Made by a program: the position numbers and the translations under genes
Assembly: GCF_037201975.1 (NCBI RefSeq)
Contig: NZ_CP147520.1
Span: 5,952,001-6,016,000, forward strand
Direction: 5' to 3'
Origin: Streptomyces sp. TG1A-60
GTDB lineage: Bacteria > Actinomycetota > Actinomycetes > Streptomycetales > Streptomycetaceae
Length of the DNA: 64,000 nt
The notes under the pieces: generated by a model
Told to the model about the DNA's origin: nothing
The model's database searches: none
Seen by the model: the letters and a program-made list of their open reading frames with translations, nothing else
Shown: positions 43,701-53,562 of the stretch, one piece after another
Position numbering within the stretch: position 1 is the first letter of the stretch
Layout of the letters: every line of letters starts with the position of its first letter

Positions 43701-46700
43701 TTCGGACTCCAGCCCGGCCACATCCAGGTCCGCAAACTGGCGGACGACCTCGTGGCCGACGCCTCCGCGCACTGCCCGGACTGCTCCTGGCAGCAGACCG
43801 TCCACCCCGACCTGGCCGACCAGTGGCACGGCCGGCCCTGCCCGCGCTACCGCTGCGGCGGCCGGCTGCGCACCGGACAGGACCTCGAAAGCGGCGTACG
43901 GCGACGGGACTTCACCGAGGACTTCTACCGGCGGATGTACCGCGACGCCGGAGTGTTCACCATCAACACCGCCGAGCACACCAGCACCCTCAGCCGCCCC
44001 AAGCGCGAAGCCGTCGAGAAGGCGTTCCGGGCGGGCACCGAAGCGCACTACGCCAACCCGCAGGTCCTCTCCTGCACCCCGACGCTGGAACTGGGCATCG
44101 ACATCGGTGACCTGTCCGCAGTCGTCCTCGCCTCGTTGCCCAAGGGACCGGCCAACTACGTCCAGCGCGTCGGCCGCGCGGGCCGCGCCACCGGCAACGC
44201 CTATCTGCTCACCATGGTCGACCGGGGCCCCAGAGACCGCTACTACCTGGACGACCCCCGGCAGATGATCGCCGGTGACATCCAGCCGCCCGGCTGCTAC
44301 CTGTCCGCCATCGAGATCCTGCGCCGCCAGTACCTCGCGCATCTCCTCGACCTCGCGGGCGCCGGACGCCTGCCCTCGGCACCGGAGGACGGCGGCGCCC
44401 CGATCCACCCGACGCCGCACCTGGCCACCGCCCTGTTCGGACCGTCCGGCTGGCTGGCCGAGTTCCGGCGGGCCGCGCTCGCCGACGGAGCCCGCCTCGT
44501 CGAGATCTTCCTCGGGCTCTTCCCGCCGTACGACGAGAAGAAGGGCACCGGCGTCAGCCCGCAGGCCGCCGACGAACTGCGCGCCTACGCGACCGGCGGC
44601 CTGGCCGACGCCCTGGACGGCGCCCGAACCCAGTGGGACAGCCGGCGCGACGAGATGCGGCGCCGGATGGAAGCCATCGACGCGGCACACCGGGCCCTGG
44701 TCGCCGGTGACCCCGAACACGACCGGCAGGGAAGGGAGTTGAGGGCCGAGCGGCGTGCCGTCGCCTACCGGGCGGGCGACATCAGCCGCGGTACGGCGCA
44801 CGGCACGCTCGTCGACCTCGGTCTGCTGCCCAACTACAGCCTCGTCGACTCCGTGACCGAGCTGGAGGCCACGCTCACCTGGCGGGAGGAGCAGACCGGC
44901 GCGCGTGCGCGTGCGGAGACGGGTGCGGGTGCCCGCGGCGAGCACCGGAGCAAGGTGCTCAAGTACGACCGTTCGGCGCGCCTGGCCCTGGAGGACTTCG
45001 CGCCCGGCAACCACTACTACGTACAGGGCTACAAGCACCGCATCACCGGCCTCGACATCGGCAGCCCCGGCCGCCCGTCCTGGCTGTGGTGGCGGATCTG
45101 CCCCGACTGCGGACACGTGCGCACCCACCAGGCACGGCAGGACTCCAGCGCCTGCCCGCGCTGCCGCTCGGCCGCCATCGGCGACGTCGGCTGCCTGCAC
45201 AAGGTGCTCGTACCCCACCGCGTCCTGGCCCGGGACGAGCGCGACGACGTACGCGTACGGGACGACACCGACGAACGGGAGCGCCGCCACTACACCGTCG
45301 TACCGGCCGTGGACATCCCCCAGGAACACGTCGAGTCGGGGTGGAAGCACCAAAAGGCCACCTTCGGCTGGGAGTTCACCCGGCAGGCGGTGATCCGGCA
45401 CATCAACGTGGGCGCGTCCCGCGTGGACGGCGGGGCGGACGACGCCTTCGCGGGGCGCCGGGTGCGGCTCAACCCCTTCTGGGTCTGCGACTCCTGCGGC
45501 TACGCCGACCCCGACGGCGGGCCCGACCGGCAACAGGAGACGCTCGTCCCGGTCCGGGCCGCCAAGTACCACCGGCCGTGGTGCCCGAGACTGCGGGACG
45601 GGCTCGACGAGAGCAGGGCCGCACAACAGGGCGTGAAACTGCTCCTCGCGCACGAACTGCGCAGCGAGGCACTGCGCATCCTCATCCCCGCCGTCACCGC
45701 CCACACCGCGGAACGGCTCGCATCCTTCAAAGCGGTGCTCCTCGCGGGCATCGCCCGCAGCTACGGCGGCGACCCCGACCACCTGGCCGTGGTCACCGAC
45801 TCGATGCCCGAACCCGGCGGCGACGGGGACGTCCGCAGACACTTCCTCGTGCTGTACGACACCCTGCCCGGCGGCACCGGCTATCTGCACCGGCTGGCGG
45901 GACCGGACGGGCTGCACGACGTGCTCACCCGGGCCCGGCAGGTCATCGAATCCTGCGTCTGCGTCGCCGAGGGGCGGCCCGCCTGCCACCGCTGCCTGCT
46001 GCGGCACGTCGGCAACAGCGAGTACGAACTGGTCTCCCGCGAGCACGCCCTGGACATGCTCGGCGAACTGCTCGGCCGGGCCGGCGACGGCTGGCACGTC
46101 GAAGAGGCCGCCACCACCAGGGACATCTCCCTGGTGCAGCAGGTCGAGAGTGAACTGGAGGCCCTGTTCCGGCGGGGACTGCTGGCCTGGGCGGAACGTG
46201 ACGACGAGGTCAGCGTGCGCACCGCGCTCACCCCGGACGGGGAACGCGACACCACGCTGCGGTTCACCGCACCCGACGGCACGGTCTGCGGCTGGCGCAT
46301 GGAGACACAGACCGACCTCGGCTTCACCGTGCCCGACGTCGTATTCCGCAGCCTCGACGACGACCGGCGGCGCGTCGCCGTCTACCTCGACGGCTACCGC
46401 TACCACGCGAGCCCCCACCACAACCGGATCGCGGACGACGCGACGAAACGCACCCGGCTGCGCTCCGAACACGGCTGGCAGGTCTTCCAGTTGACCTGGG
46501 ACGACGTGAGGGCCTGGACCGGGCAGTCGAAGCCGGCCGCCGACCCCGCCTGGGTGCCCTACCAGAACACGGCGCAGAAGACCGCTTCGGACATTCACCG
46601 GAGGATGCACGGCAGCGACCCCCGCGACCTGCCGAATTTCGTCTGGGCCAACCCCGTCGAGACCCTGATCGGCTACCTCACCAGCCCGGACGCCGGTGTG

Positions 46701-47615
46701 TGGCGGCGGCGCACACAGAGCGCGCTGGCCGGGTTCGCGGCGGTCTCGGCGACGAGCAGAGCCCTGGCGGACGGCACGGAGACCGCAGACCGCCTCGTCG
46801 AGGCACTGACAGGCAGGAGGCTGTCCGGAGGACGTGGCGGAGTACAGGTCATGGCGACGAAGGACAGCAGCGGCTGCCCCCTCACCATCGCGCTCGACCT
46901 GCGCAAGGGGCAGGCCGGCGCGGCCTGGACCGGGCTCACCGTCCTGGACGACAGCCCGGAGACGATCAGCGGCGACGAGAACGCGCACCGCAGACGCTGG
47001 CAGGCCTGGCTGTACTGGTCCAACCTGCTCCAGTTCCTCAACGAGGGCGACGGCGACGGCGTGCAGCTCGCGGCCAGCCAGGTACCCGGCTTCGACCCGG
47101 TCGAACTGGCGGTGACCGGCGGCGCCGGGTGGCTGGAATCGCGGCGACGCGGACACGAGCGGGAAGCGGACGGCGCCGAGCAGACGAGTGAGGTCACGTC
47201 CGTGCGCGCCGAAGCGGTGCGCGACCCCGCCTGGGACGAGGTCATCGCCTATCTCGTCGAGGAGGCCGGTCTGGCCGAACTCGCCGAGGGCCTGGCCGCC
47301 CTCGGAGTCCCCGCACCGGAAGCCGGCTTCGAACTGGGCGACGCGGCCTGGCCCGCCGAACTGGCCTGGCCCGCGCACCGCATGGGCGTCGTCCTGGCCC
47401 CGGACCGGGACGCCGACGGCACCCCGGACCGCGATGCGGAGGACCGCGACCGGGCGTACGCGCGAGCGGGCTGGCTGGTGCGCCCCGCGGCCGAGTGGGA
47501 TGTCCGGGAACTGGCGGACGCACTGGCAGGACCGGCCGCGACGGACAACCGTCCGGACAACGACAACGACAACGACAACGACGACGGCACCGACGACGAG
47601 GAGCGAGCACGATGA
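40768..47615 (+). CDS. giant DEAD helicase - DUF1998 - PD-(D/E)XK protein, one apparent frameshift
   Basis: Starts GTG 40768 behind AAGGAGGAG. The first 73 residues (YLSTTYALADESTRGALERF, GIFRGPYLRIRTPFR) are in one frame. The rest continues in the -1 frame after six C at 40986-40991, so one base seems to be missing. Total about 2282 aa. Order: Walker A TGTGSGKTES (about 100), DEFHTYDG (240), TSATLGEG (282), an 800-residue insert with Zn-knuckle cysteines, motif V LELGIDIGDL (1105), VI QRVGRAGRATG (1130), CPDCGHV..CPRC (1444), DUF1998 (1617-1750: DTLPGGTGYLHRL, CHRCLLRHV), then nuclease motifs PDVVF and YLDGYRYH (1857-1880). It resembles DrmA plus DrmB, or MrfA, fused to a nuclease. Confidence 0.88.
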
Positions 47616-49903
47616 CCGGCACCGGCACGCCGACCAAGGGCGTGACGCTCCGCCTGCTCGACAAGGCGGACAAGGAGATCGTCAAGCTGGACCGGGCGAT
47701 CGTCGGCGCGGTCTACAAGTTCCAGCACGAGTTCCGCAAGAACCCCGACGCGGGCGGCTTCGACCTCAAGCAGCTCAAGGGACACGAGCGGCTGTGGTCC
47801 GCGCGCGTCAACCGCGAATACCGGGCTCTGCTGCTCCGCCTCGGCGGCGACGACTGGCTCCTGGTCTCGGTCAAGCACCGCGGACACGTCCACCGGAACC
47901 TGGACCGCCTCGCCTACGGCATCAACCAGGTCACCGGTGCGATCGAGTACGTGGATCTCCAGGTCGTCGAGGAGGACGTCCTGCGCCGATCGGCCTCCAC
48001 GGCACCGGCGCCCCCGTCCACCCGTCCCGACGCCCCGGCCGCGCGGACGGAGGACGCGACGACGCTCTTCGCCCGGTTCAGCGCCCAGCAACTGGCCGAC
48101 CTGGGCGTGGCCGAGCCGCTCATCCCCATCGTCCTGAAACTGACCACGGACGACGAGCTGCTCGGCCTCGCCGAGTACGCGCCGCGGCACACCGGTGAAG
48201 TTCTGCTCCGGCTGCGCGACGGGATCCCGTACGAGCTGGTGAAGGAGCAGGTCACAGCGCCGGTCTCCGTCAAGGGCGACGAAGGCCCGGACGGGTCCCC
48301 CGCCGACGACTGGCAGGCGGCCGTCGACCGTTCGGGGGCCGTGGTGATCACGGACGACGCATCGCTGCGGAGCATCATCGAGGAAAGCGACTTCGGCCGG
48401 TGGAAGGTCTTCCTGCACCCCACGCAGGAGAAACTGGTGCATCGCACCTACTCGGGGCCGACCCGGGTCGGCGGTGGCCCCGGCACCGGGAAGACGATCG
48501 TCGCCCTGCACCGGGTGAAGCATCTCGTCGACCAGTTGCCCCCGGGCCACACCAAGCCCGTGCTGCTCACCACGTTCAACAAGAACCTGGCCGCCGACCT
48601 GCGTACCCGTCTGATGTCGCTGGGCGGCCCCGAGACGCTGGCCCGTGTCGACATCACGCACGTCGACCAACTGGCCACGCGTGTCGTCAGCGAGTCCGAC
48701 CCCGGCAACAGCAAGCGCAGGATCGACGACACCCAGGCCCTGCGTGAATGGCGGCAGCTCCTGGTGGAGGCGGGCGACAACCGTTGGGACGCGGAATTCC
48801 TGAGCGACGAGTGGAACCAGGTGATCCTGGGGCAGGCCGTCGCCTCCCGCGTCGACTACTTCAAGGTCCGGCGGGCCGGCCGGGGCCGCAGCATCACCCG
48901 TGCCGACCGTGCCGAGGTCTGGCAGCTCGCCGAGCGCTTCACCCAGCGGCTCGACGTCAAGGGTCTGGAAACCCACCGCCAAGTCGCCGAGCGGGCAGCC
49001 CAGTTGGAGATCGCCCGCAAGCACAAGATCGAGGAGCGCCGGCGGGACGAGGAGGAGCGCGGCGGCCCCGGCAACATCCACGCCGAGTCGGGCACCGGAG
49101 CCTGGCTGCGCTATCGCTACCGTCACATCGTCGTCGACGAGGCCCAGGACCTCAGCCCCGCGCACTGGAAGATGCTGCGCGCCATGGCGCCGCAGGAGCC
49201 GAACGACCTCTTCCTTGTCGGCGACACCCACCAGCGTATCTACGACAACCAGGTCACTCTCGGCAGCCTGGGCGTTCATATCCGGGGCCGATCCTCGAAG
49301 CTGACACTCAGCTACCGCACGACGCGCGAGATCCTGAAGTCGGCGATCCACCTGCTGGACGGGACTGAGTACGACGACCTCGATGGCGAGACCGACGACC
49401 TGGCGGGCTACCGGTCGGTGCTGCATGGACCGCGGCCGCTGCTGCGCCGTGCCGAAAGCTGGGAGCAGGAACTCGACCTGGTGGCGGATCAGGTGCAGGC
49501 GTGGCACGACGTAGCACGCGAGTCGGTTGCGATCTGCGTTCCGACGAATGACATGGCCGATGACGTGGTGGCCCGGCTCGCCAAACGAGGCATCATGTCC
49601 GCGAAGATCACCGGTGACGGGCCGCGACGGGACGAGGGCGTGCACGTCGGCACCATGTACCGCTTCAAGGGGCTGGAGTACCGGCGCATGATCATCGCAG
49701 GGGTCAGTGAGGGGAAAGTCCCGCGCTCCTCCGTGGATGCCTGGGAGCAGAGCGACCGGACACGCCACCAGCGCGAACTGCAACGGGCACGGTCTCTTCT
49801 CTTCGTAGCGGCGACCAGGGCTCGCGACGCCCTGGCCATCACCTGGAACGGGGAACCGAGCCGCTTCCTGCGCCCGCTGAGGGCGCAGAGTACGGGTGCT
49901 TGA
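47612..49903 (+). CDS. RelE-like domain fused to UvrD-like SF1 helicase
   Basis: 763 aa from ATG 47612, overlapping the giant helicase stop (ATGA). Residues 15-100 look like a RelE/ParE-fold unit (AVYKFQHEFRKNPDAGGFDL, LWSARVNREYRALLL, LLVSVKHRGHVHRNLDRL). After a linker comes an SF1 helicase: Walker A GGGPGTGKTIVA (about 285), TTFNKNLAADL, DEAQDLSP (508), VGDTHQRIYDN, LSYRTTREI and the late VHVGTMYRFKGLEYRRMII and VAATRARDAL. The ends and spacing fit the UvrD/Rep family, with a shortened 2B region. The toxin-like domain may bind RNA or ribosomes, or serve as a dimer or DNA contact. Last gene of the defence operon. Confidence 0.88.
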   Translation: MTGTGTPTKGVTLRLLDKADKEIVKLDRAIVGAVYKFQHEFRKNPDAGGFDLKQLKGHERLWSARVNREYRALLLRLGGDDWLLVSVKHRGHVHRNLDRLAYGINQVTGAIEYVDLQVVEEDVLRRSASTAPAPPSTRPDAPAARTEDATTLFARFSAQQLADLGVAEPLIPIVLKLTTDDELLGLAEYAPRHTGEVLLRLRDGIPYELVKEQVTAPVSVKGDEGPDGSPADDWQAAVDRSGAVVITDDASLRSIIEESDFGRWKVFLHPTQEKLVHRTYSGPTRVGGGPGTGKTIVALHRVKHLVDQLPPGHTKPVLLTTFNKNLAADLRTRLMSLGGPETLARVDITHVDQLATRVVSESDPGNSKRRIDDTQALREWRQLLVEAGDNRWDAEFLSDEWNQVILGQAVASRVDYFKVRRAGRGRSITRADRAEVWQLAERFTQRLDVKGLETHRQVAERAAQLEIARKHKIEERRRDEEERGGPGNIHAESGTGAWLRYRYRHIVVDEAQDLSPAHWKMLRAMAPQEPNDLFLVGDTHQRIYDNQVTLGSLGVHIRGRSSKLTLSYRTTREILKSAIHLLDGTEYDDLDGETDDLAGYRSVLHGPRPLLRRAESWEQELDLVADQVQAWHDVARESVAICVPTNDMADDVVARLAKRGIMSAKITGDGPRRDEGVHVGTMYRFKGLEYRRMIIAGVSEGKVPRSSVDAWEQSDRTRHQRELQRARSLLFVAATRARDALAITWNGEPSRFLRPLRAQSTGA

Positions 49904-49989
49904 GTCTGGGACGCACTGGCCGGCAACCGCATGCGTCAGTGGGCGGAAACCAGACAGCCTACGAGGGGGTGCGGTGGCAGCACCCCGTC

Positions 49990-50183
49990 TTGCTCACCGC
50001 AGCCGGGGCGCCGGCCGCCAGCCGGGACTGCGAGGTCCTCGCCGATGTCGGCGGGGTTGAATCTGATCACTGGTACATCGCGCCGGTTGAGTTCGGTGAT
50101 CACCATGTCGGCGGTGATGTCGTCCGCTTCGGTGATCACCAGAACCGGCCTCTCCGAGAACGGCGAAGCCCCCGTGCGGACTG
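49990..50183 (-). pseudogene. ATP-grasp peptide maturase (TgmB-like) N-terminal remnant
   Basis: On the reverse strand: SPFSERPVLVITEADDITAD, then MVITELNRRDVPVIRFNPAD, the typical N-terminus of ATP-grasp ribosomal-peptide maturases (MvdD/TgmB group). The likeness stops after IGEDLAVPAG at about 50010. The ATP-grasp domain itself and the precursor peptide are absent. Confidence 0.75.
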
Positions 50184-50269
50184 CCTCCGGCGCGGGGCGC
50201 CTCCCTGCGTAGCCATCCAGGTAGCCACGAAACGCCCACCCTACACGTTTGCCCAGGTCATAGCGCTAC

Positions 50270-50780
50270 GGCGACTCTTCCCGGCGGACAGCCCGACTCG
50301 TCTGCCGCCATCTGCGGCTTTGCCTGGGAAAGGGCCTCTGACCTGCGACGTAGGCCCTTTCCGGTCTTTCGGGGGCTTGCCGCGAGAAACTACGGTCCTT
50401 CAGGTCGGACCGCACCTCGTCGAGGAAGACCTCAACCCCTTGCCCGTCCTCAACGGAGCGAGCGGTCTGCCCGTCCACTCCGGCCGAGCGAGCGCCCCTG
50501 TTCCTTCGCACCCGATCCCACGCGACCAGCAAGAACGCGGGATCGGCCCTCGATCTTCCGGACCGGGTGCCGGGAGAGCGGGGGCGACCGCAGGCGGTTC
50601 CCACGTTCACCATGTGCCGATCGGCCAGGTCGGCGCCCCGCTACTACCCCGGCAGCATCACCACGCCTACGCCGCAGACCTTCAGCGTGGCCTCCCCACC
50701 GGCAGTTGGAGACCGGCTTCGGAGTTGACCACCCCTGTCGAAGCGAGCGGTCACGCACCAGGCATGAGACGCCAAGAATT
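50270..50780 (-). pseudogene. group II intron remnant with reverse-transcriptase fragment
   Basis: The reverse strand encodes ADPAFLLVAWDRVRRNRGAR, SAGVDGQTARSVEDG and VFLDEVRSDLKDRSF, the N-terminal part of the group II intron RT (LtrA type). The catalytic YADD region is missing; the likeness ends near 50390. The bases from about 50610 to 50780 look like the RNA leader that precedes such ORFs. The element is therefore deleted at its 3' side and cannot move by itself. Confidence 0.7.
50327..50362. terminator. hairpin in the remnant region
   Basis: GGAAAGGGCCT (50327-50337) and AGGCCCTTTCC (50352-50362) pair perfectly over 11 bp. It is the first strong hairpin after the defence operon on the plus strand, though 420 nt past its last stop. 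Confidence 0.5.
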
Positions 50781-50899
50781 CACTTCTGCTTCGAAGGGAA
50801 TTCGCCTCTCCGCACCTCGGCCGATGCCGTTCCCTTAAGGGGCGTAGTTAGCCTGTTCAGGCTGCCCCAATCTCCAACCTTCGAGCGTGAGAGGCCCGC

Positions 50900-51865
50900 G
50901 TGCCGAAACTGTCCGTTGTCGTGCCCATGTACAATGTGGGAGCCTTCGCCGCGAGTACTCTGAAAAGTCTCGCCAACAACGCGGACCCCGACTTCGAGTT
51001 CCTGCTCGTCGATGACAACTCCACGGATTCCACTCCATGGGTGGTCGATCGCTGGGCGGACAGGCTTCTCAACGCTACGGTGATCCGACACGAGAGGAAC
51101 ATGGGCATCGCCGAGGCACGCAACAGCGGTATCGACGCGGCCAACGGCGAGTTCATCACGTTCCTCGACGGCGACGACTGGTACGGACCGGGCCATCTTG
51201 CCGAACTGGTATACGCGATCAAGGAGTTGGGCTGCGACTTCGCCCGCACCGATCATGTCCAGGCAACCGGCACCGAGCGGGTGATCAAGCGGCCCCCGGC
51301 CCGGGTGCGCAATACCGTGATGGATCCGCGCGATGGAATAGCGCCGGCCCACATGGAGACGATGGTCGATTACCCCTTCGTCTGGGCGGGAATCTACAGT
51401 CGGCACCTCTTCACGGACGGGGGAATGCGATTCGCGACCGAACTCCGTACGGCCGAGGACCGGCTGTGGATCTGGCGCCTGCACCTGAAGGCCAAGACGT
51501 GCGCGTCCCTCGGTCTGCACAGGGTGTTCTACCGGCGGGGAGTCGCGACCTCGCTCACACAGATCAGGGACTCCCGTCAGCTGGATTTCATCCCGGCGTA
51601 CGACGCGCTGCTGCAGGACGTGCTGAAGGACCCGGAGACCGAGCGTTTCCTCCCCAAGGCCGTGCGGACCTACTGCGCCATGATCGCCTTCCACATCGGC
51701 AAGGTGAACGAGTACGAGGCCTCGGTGGCCCAGCGGCTGCGGCGTGAGGCGAGGGCCGCGCTCCACCGTATGCCCGAGCATGCGCTCGAGGAGACCCTCA
51801 GAACCATCGACATGACTCGGAGCAGGTTGCTCAGCCGCCTGCGTGACGGGCGGAAGGCTGCTTGA
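50900..51865 (+). CDS. family 2 glycosyltransferase
   Basis: 321 aa from GTG 50900. GT-A fold, family 2: LSVVVPMYNVG at the start, LLVDDNSTDST, MGIAEARNSGIDAANGEFI and the DXD-like FLDGDDWYG near residues 89-97. The C-terminal 100 residues are helical. It transfers a sugar from a nucleotide donor, probably during synthesis of a surface glycopolymer together with the next gene, which starts 3 nt later. Confidence 0.92.
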   Translation: MPKLSVVVPMYNVGAFAASTLKSLANNADPDFEFLLVDDNSTDSTPWVVDRWADRLLNATVIRHERNMGIAEARNSGIDAANGEFITFLDGDDWYGPGHLAELVYAIKELGCDFARTDHVQATGTERVIKRPPARVRNTVMDPRDGIAPAHMETMVDYPFVWAGIYSRHLFTDGGMRFATELRTAEDRLWIWRLHLKAKTCASLGLHRVFYRRGVATSLTQIRDSRQLDFIPAYDALLQDVLKDPETERFLPKAVRTYCAMIAFHIGKVNEYEASVAQRLRREARAALHRMPEHALEETLRTIDMTRSRLLSRLRDGRKAA

Positions 51866-51868
51866 TCC

Positions 51869-53242
51869 ATGCTCCACAAGACCCAGATCTTCCAGGTCTC
51901 GACCCTGTACGGAGCGGCCACTCTCGCCGCGGCCCTCGACGCGGGCCTGTTCGGACCGCGCGACGAGGCCCGGCGCATCCTGCTGGTCTCCAACAATGCC
52001 GCCATACCGGAGACCGCGCTGCGCCTCGACGAGATGCACGGATACGAGCGCCTGGCCGACCGGTTCGACTCGGTGGTCAGCTGGAACGAGGCGATCAGCC
52101 CGCACCACCCCAGCACCTGGGGTCCGCGTGGGAACGACACGGCGATGTGGCAGAAGGCGTTCCGTCTCGCCTGGGGCATCGACACACGGGACCTGATCGA
52201 GATCGCCGTCGAGTCGGTCCAGGTCAACCCGGCCCGCGGGTTGGCGGCGATCTTCTCCGAGAGCGCCATCCACGTGTACGCCGACGGCCTCATGAGCTAC
52301 GGCCCGACCCGGGAGAAGCTGCCGCTGACCATCGCGTGCCGCATCCAGCGACTGCTCCACCTCGACCTGGTCCCCGGCATGAAGCCGCTGCTTCTGTCCG
52401 AGTACGGCGTCGGGCCCGTGATCGTCCCGGATGAGGCGTTCCGCAGGGTGCTCGACCAGATCTCCCAGGACGCGGCGGACGACCCGCAGTTTGCGCCCGT
52501 CCTGACGGAGGAGCCGACGGCCGTGCTACTGGGCCAGTACCTGGCGGCGATCAACATCCTGAGCCCGGCGGAGGAGGAGGACCTCCACGTCCGCATGCTC
52601 ACCGGAGCCGCACGCGCCGGGCACCGCTCAGTGGTCTTCAAGCCCCACCCGACGGCCCCCGCCAGCTACTCGGCGGCGCTGAGCAAGGCGGCGGCGGACG
52701 CGGGCGTCCGGCTCACCGTGCTGGACGCGCCGCTGCTGGCCGAGACGCTGTACCACCACTGCAGACCCGAACTCGTCGTCGGCTGTTTCTCGACGGCGAT
52801 GGTGACCGCCTCCGCCTACTACGGCGTGCCCATCGCCCGGGTGGGGACCGCGCTGGTGATGGAGCGTCTCAAGCCGTACGCGAACAGCAACCGCGTGCCT
52901 CTGGCCGTCGTCGACCATCTGGTGCCCGATCTGGAGCGCGGGCAGACCCCGGCTCTCGTCGGTGCAGCCCCCGAGACGTTGTCACCCCTGGTCCGGGCGA
53001 TCGGTTTCTGCATGCAGCCCAAGACGTACACGGAACTGCGGGAGTCGACGGCGACCTGGCTGCAGAGCAACCTGGACGGCAGCCCCGGCTACTACTTCCC
53101 CGAGCTGCGGCTGACCGAGCTCGGCCTTCCCGGCAGCCGCCCGGGGGCACGCGCGAAGCTCCAGGTGAGCCGTGCGAAGCGCGTGGTGCGCAGGGCGGTA
53201 CGGCGCGGCGCCCGGAAGACCCGGGCTGAAGACCGGAGCTGA
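51869..53242 (+). CDS. polysialyltransferase-like glycosyltransferase
   Basis: 457 aa. It resembles the polysialyltransferase/GT52-type family: N-terminal QIFQVSTLYGAATLAAALDA, a central VVFKPHPTAPASY with the conserved HP, and VVGCFSTAMVTASAYYGVPI. In streptomycetes such genes lie in loci for sialic-acid-like (Kdn/teichulosonic acid) cell-wall polymers. It is translationally close to the GT2 upstream. The basic C-terminal tail (KRVVRRAVRRGARKTR) may bind the membrane. Confidence 0.82.
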   Translation: MLHKTQIFQVSTLYGAATLAAALDAGLFGPRDEARRILLVSNNAAIPETALRLDEMHGYERLADRFDSVVSWNEAISPHHPSTWGPRGNDTAMWQKAFRLAWGIDTRDLIEIAVESVQVNPARGLAAIFSESAIHVYADGLMSYGPTREKLPLTIACRIQRLLHLDLVPGMKPLLLSEYGVGPVIVPDEAFRRVLDQISQDAADDPQFAPVLTEEPTAVLLGQYLAAINILSPAEEEDLHVRMLTGAARAGHRSVVFKPHPTAPASYSAALSKAAADAGVRLTVLDAPLLAETLYHHCRPELVVGCFSTAMVTASAYYGVPIARVGTALVMERLKPYANSNRVPLAVVDHLVPDLERGQTPALVGAAPETLSPLVRAIGFCMQPKTYTELRESTATWLQSNLDGSPGYYFPELRLTELGLPGSRPGARAKLQVSRAKRVVRRAVRRGARKTRAEDRS

Positions 53243-53562
53243 CGGCAGCGGCGCCCCGCTCGGCCCAGCCGGCCGCAGCCGCGTCCGTAGCAGCAAGGCG
53301 ACGAAGGACGGCCCGACCGTGGCCACCGTCAGCCCGGCGGGCTCGCCGACACCACATGCACGGCGGCGCTGCCAGGAACTTCAACACGCGGGCCTGCGTT
53401 CGGCCGCGCCCCTGGATCGGACAGTCGCGTGGTCTGTCGACTCTCCCGAAAGAACTCCCCCTTTGTATTCACCTGATCCGGTCGGCCAGCCGGCACTCAC
53501 CAGTCATGGGGAATCGACCCACTCTTCAACTCCTGTCCATCGAATACCAAGAGAGTTGCGCG
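53243..53562. other. intergenic stretch, no supported gene
   Basis: 320 bp between the polysialyltransferase-like and acyltransferase genes. The acyltransferase frame is open through part of it, from ATG 53506 and earlier, but the composition does not look coding. It probably holds the acyltransferase promoter. Confidence 0.5.

Noticed and set aside
42234..47378. 1714-codon open frame on the minus strand
   Set aside because: Shadow of the giant helicase gene; no family motif, composition typical of antisense in high-GC DNA.
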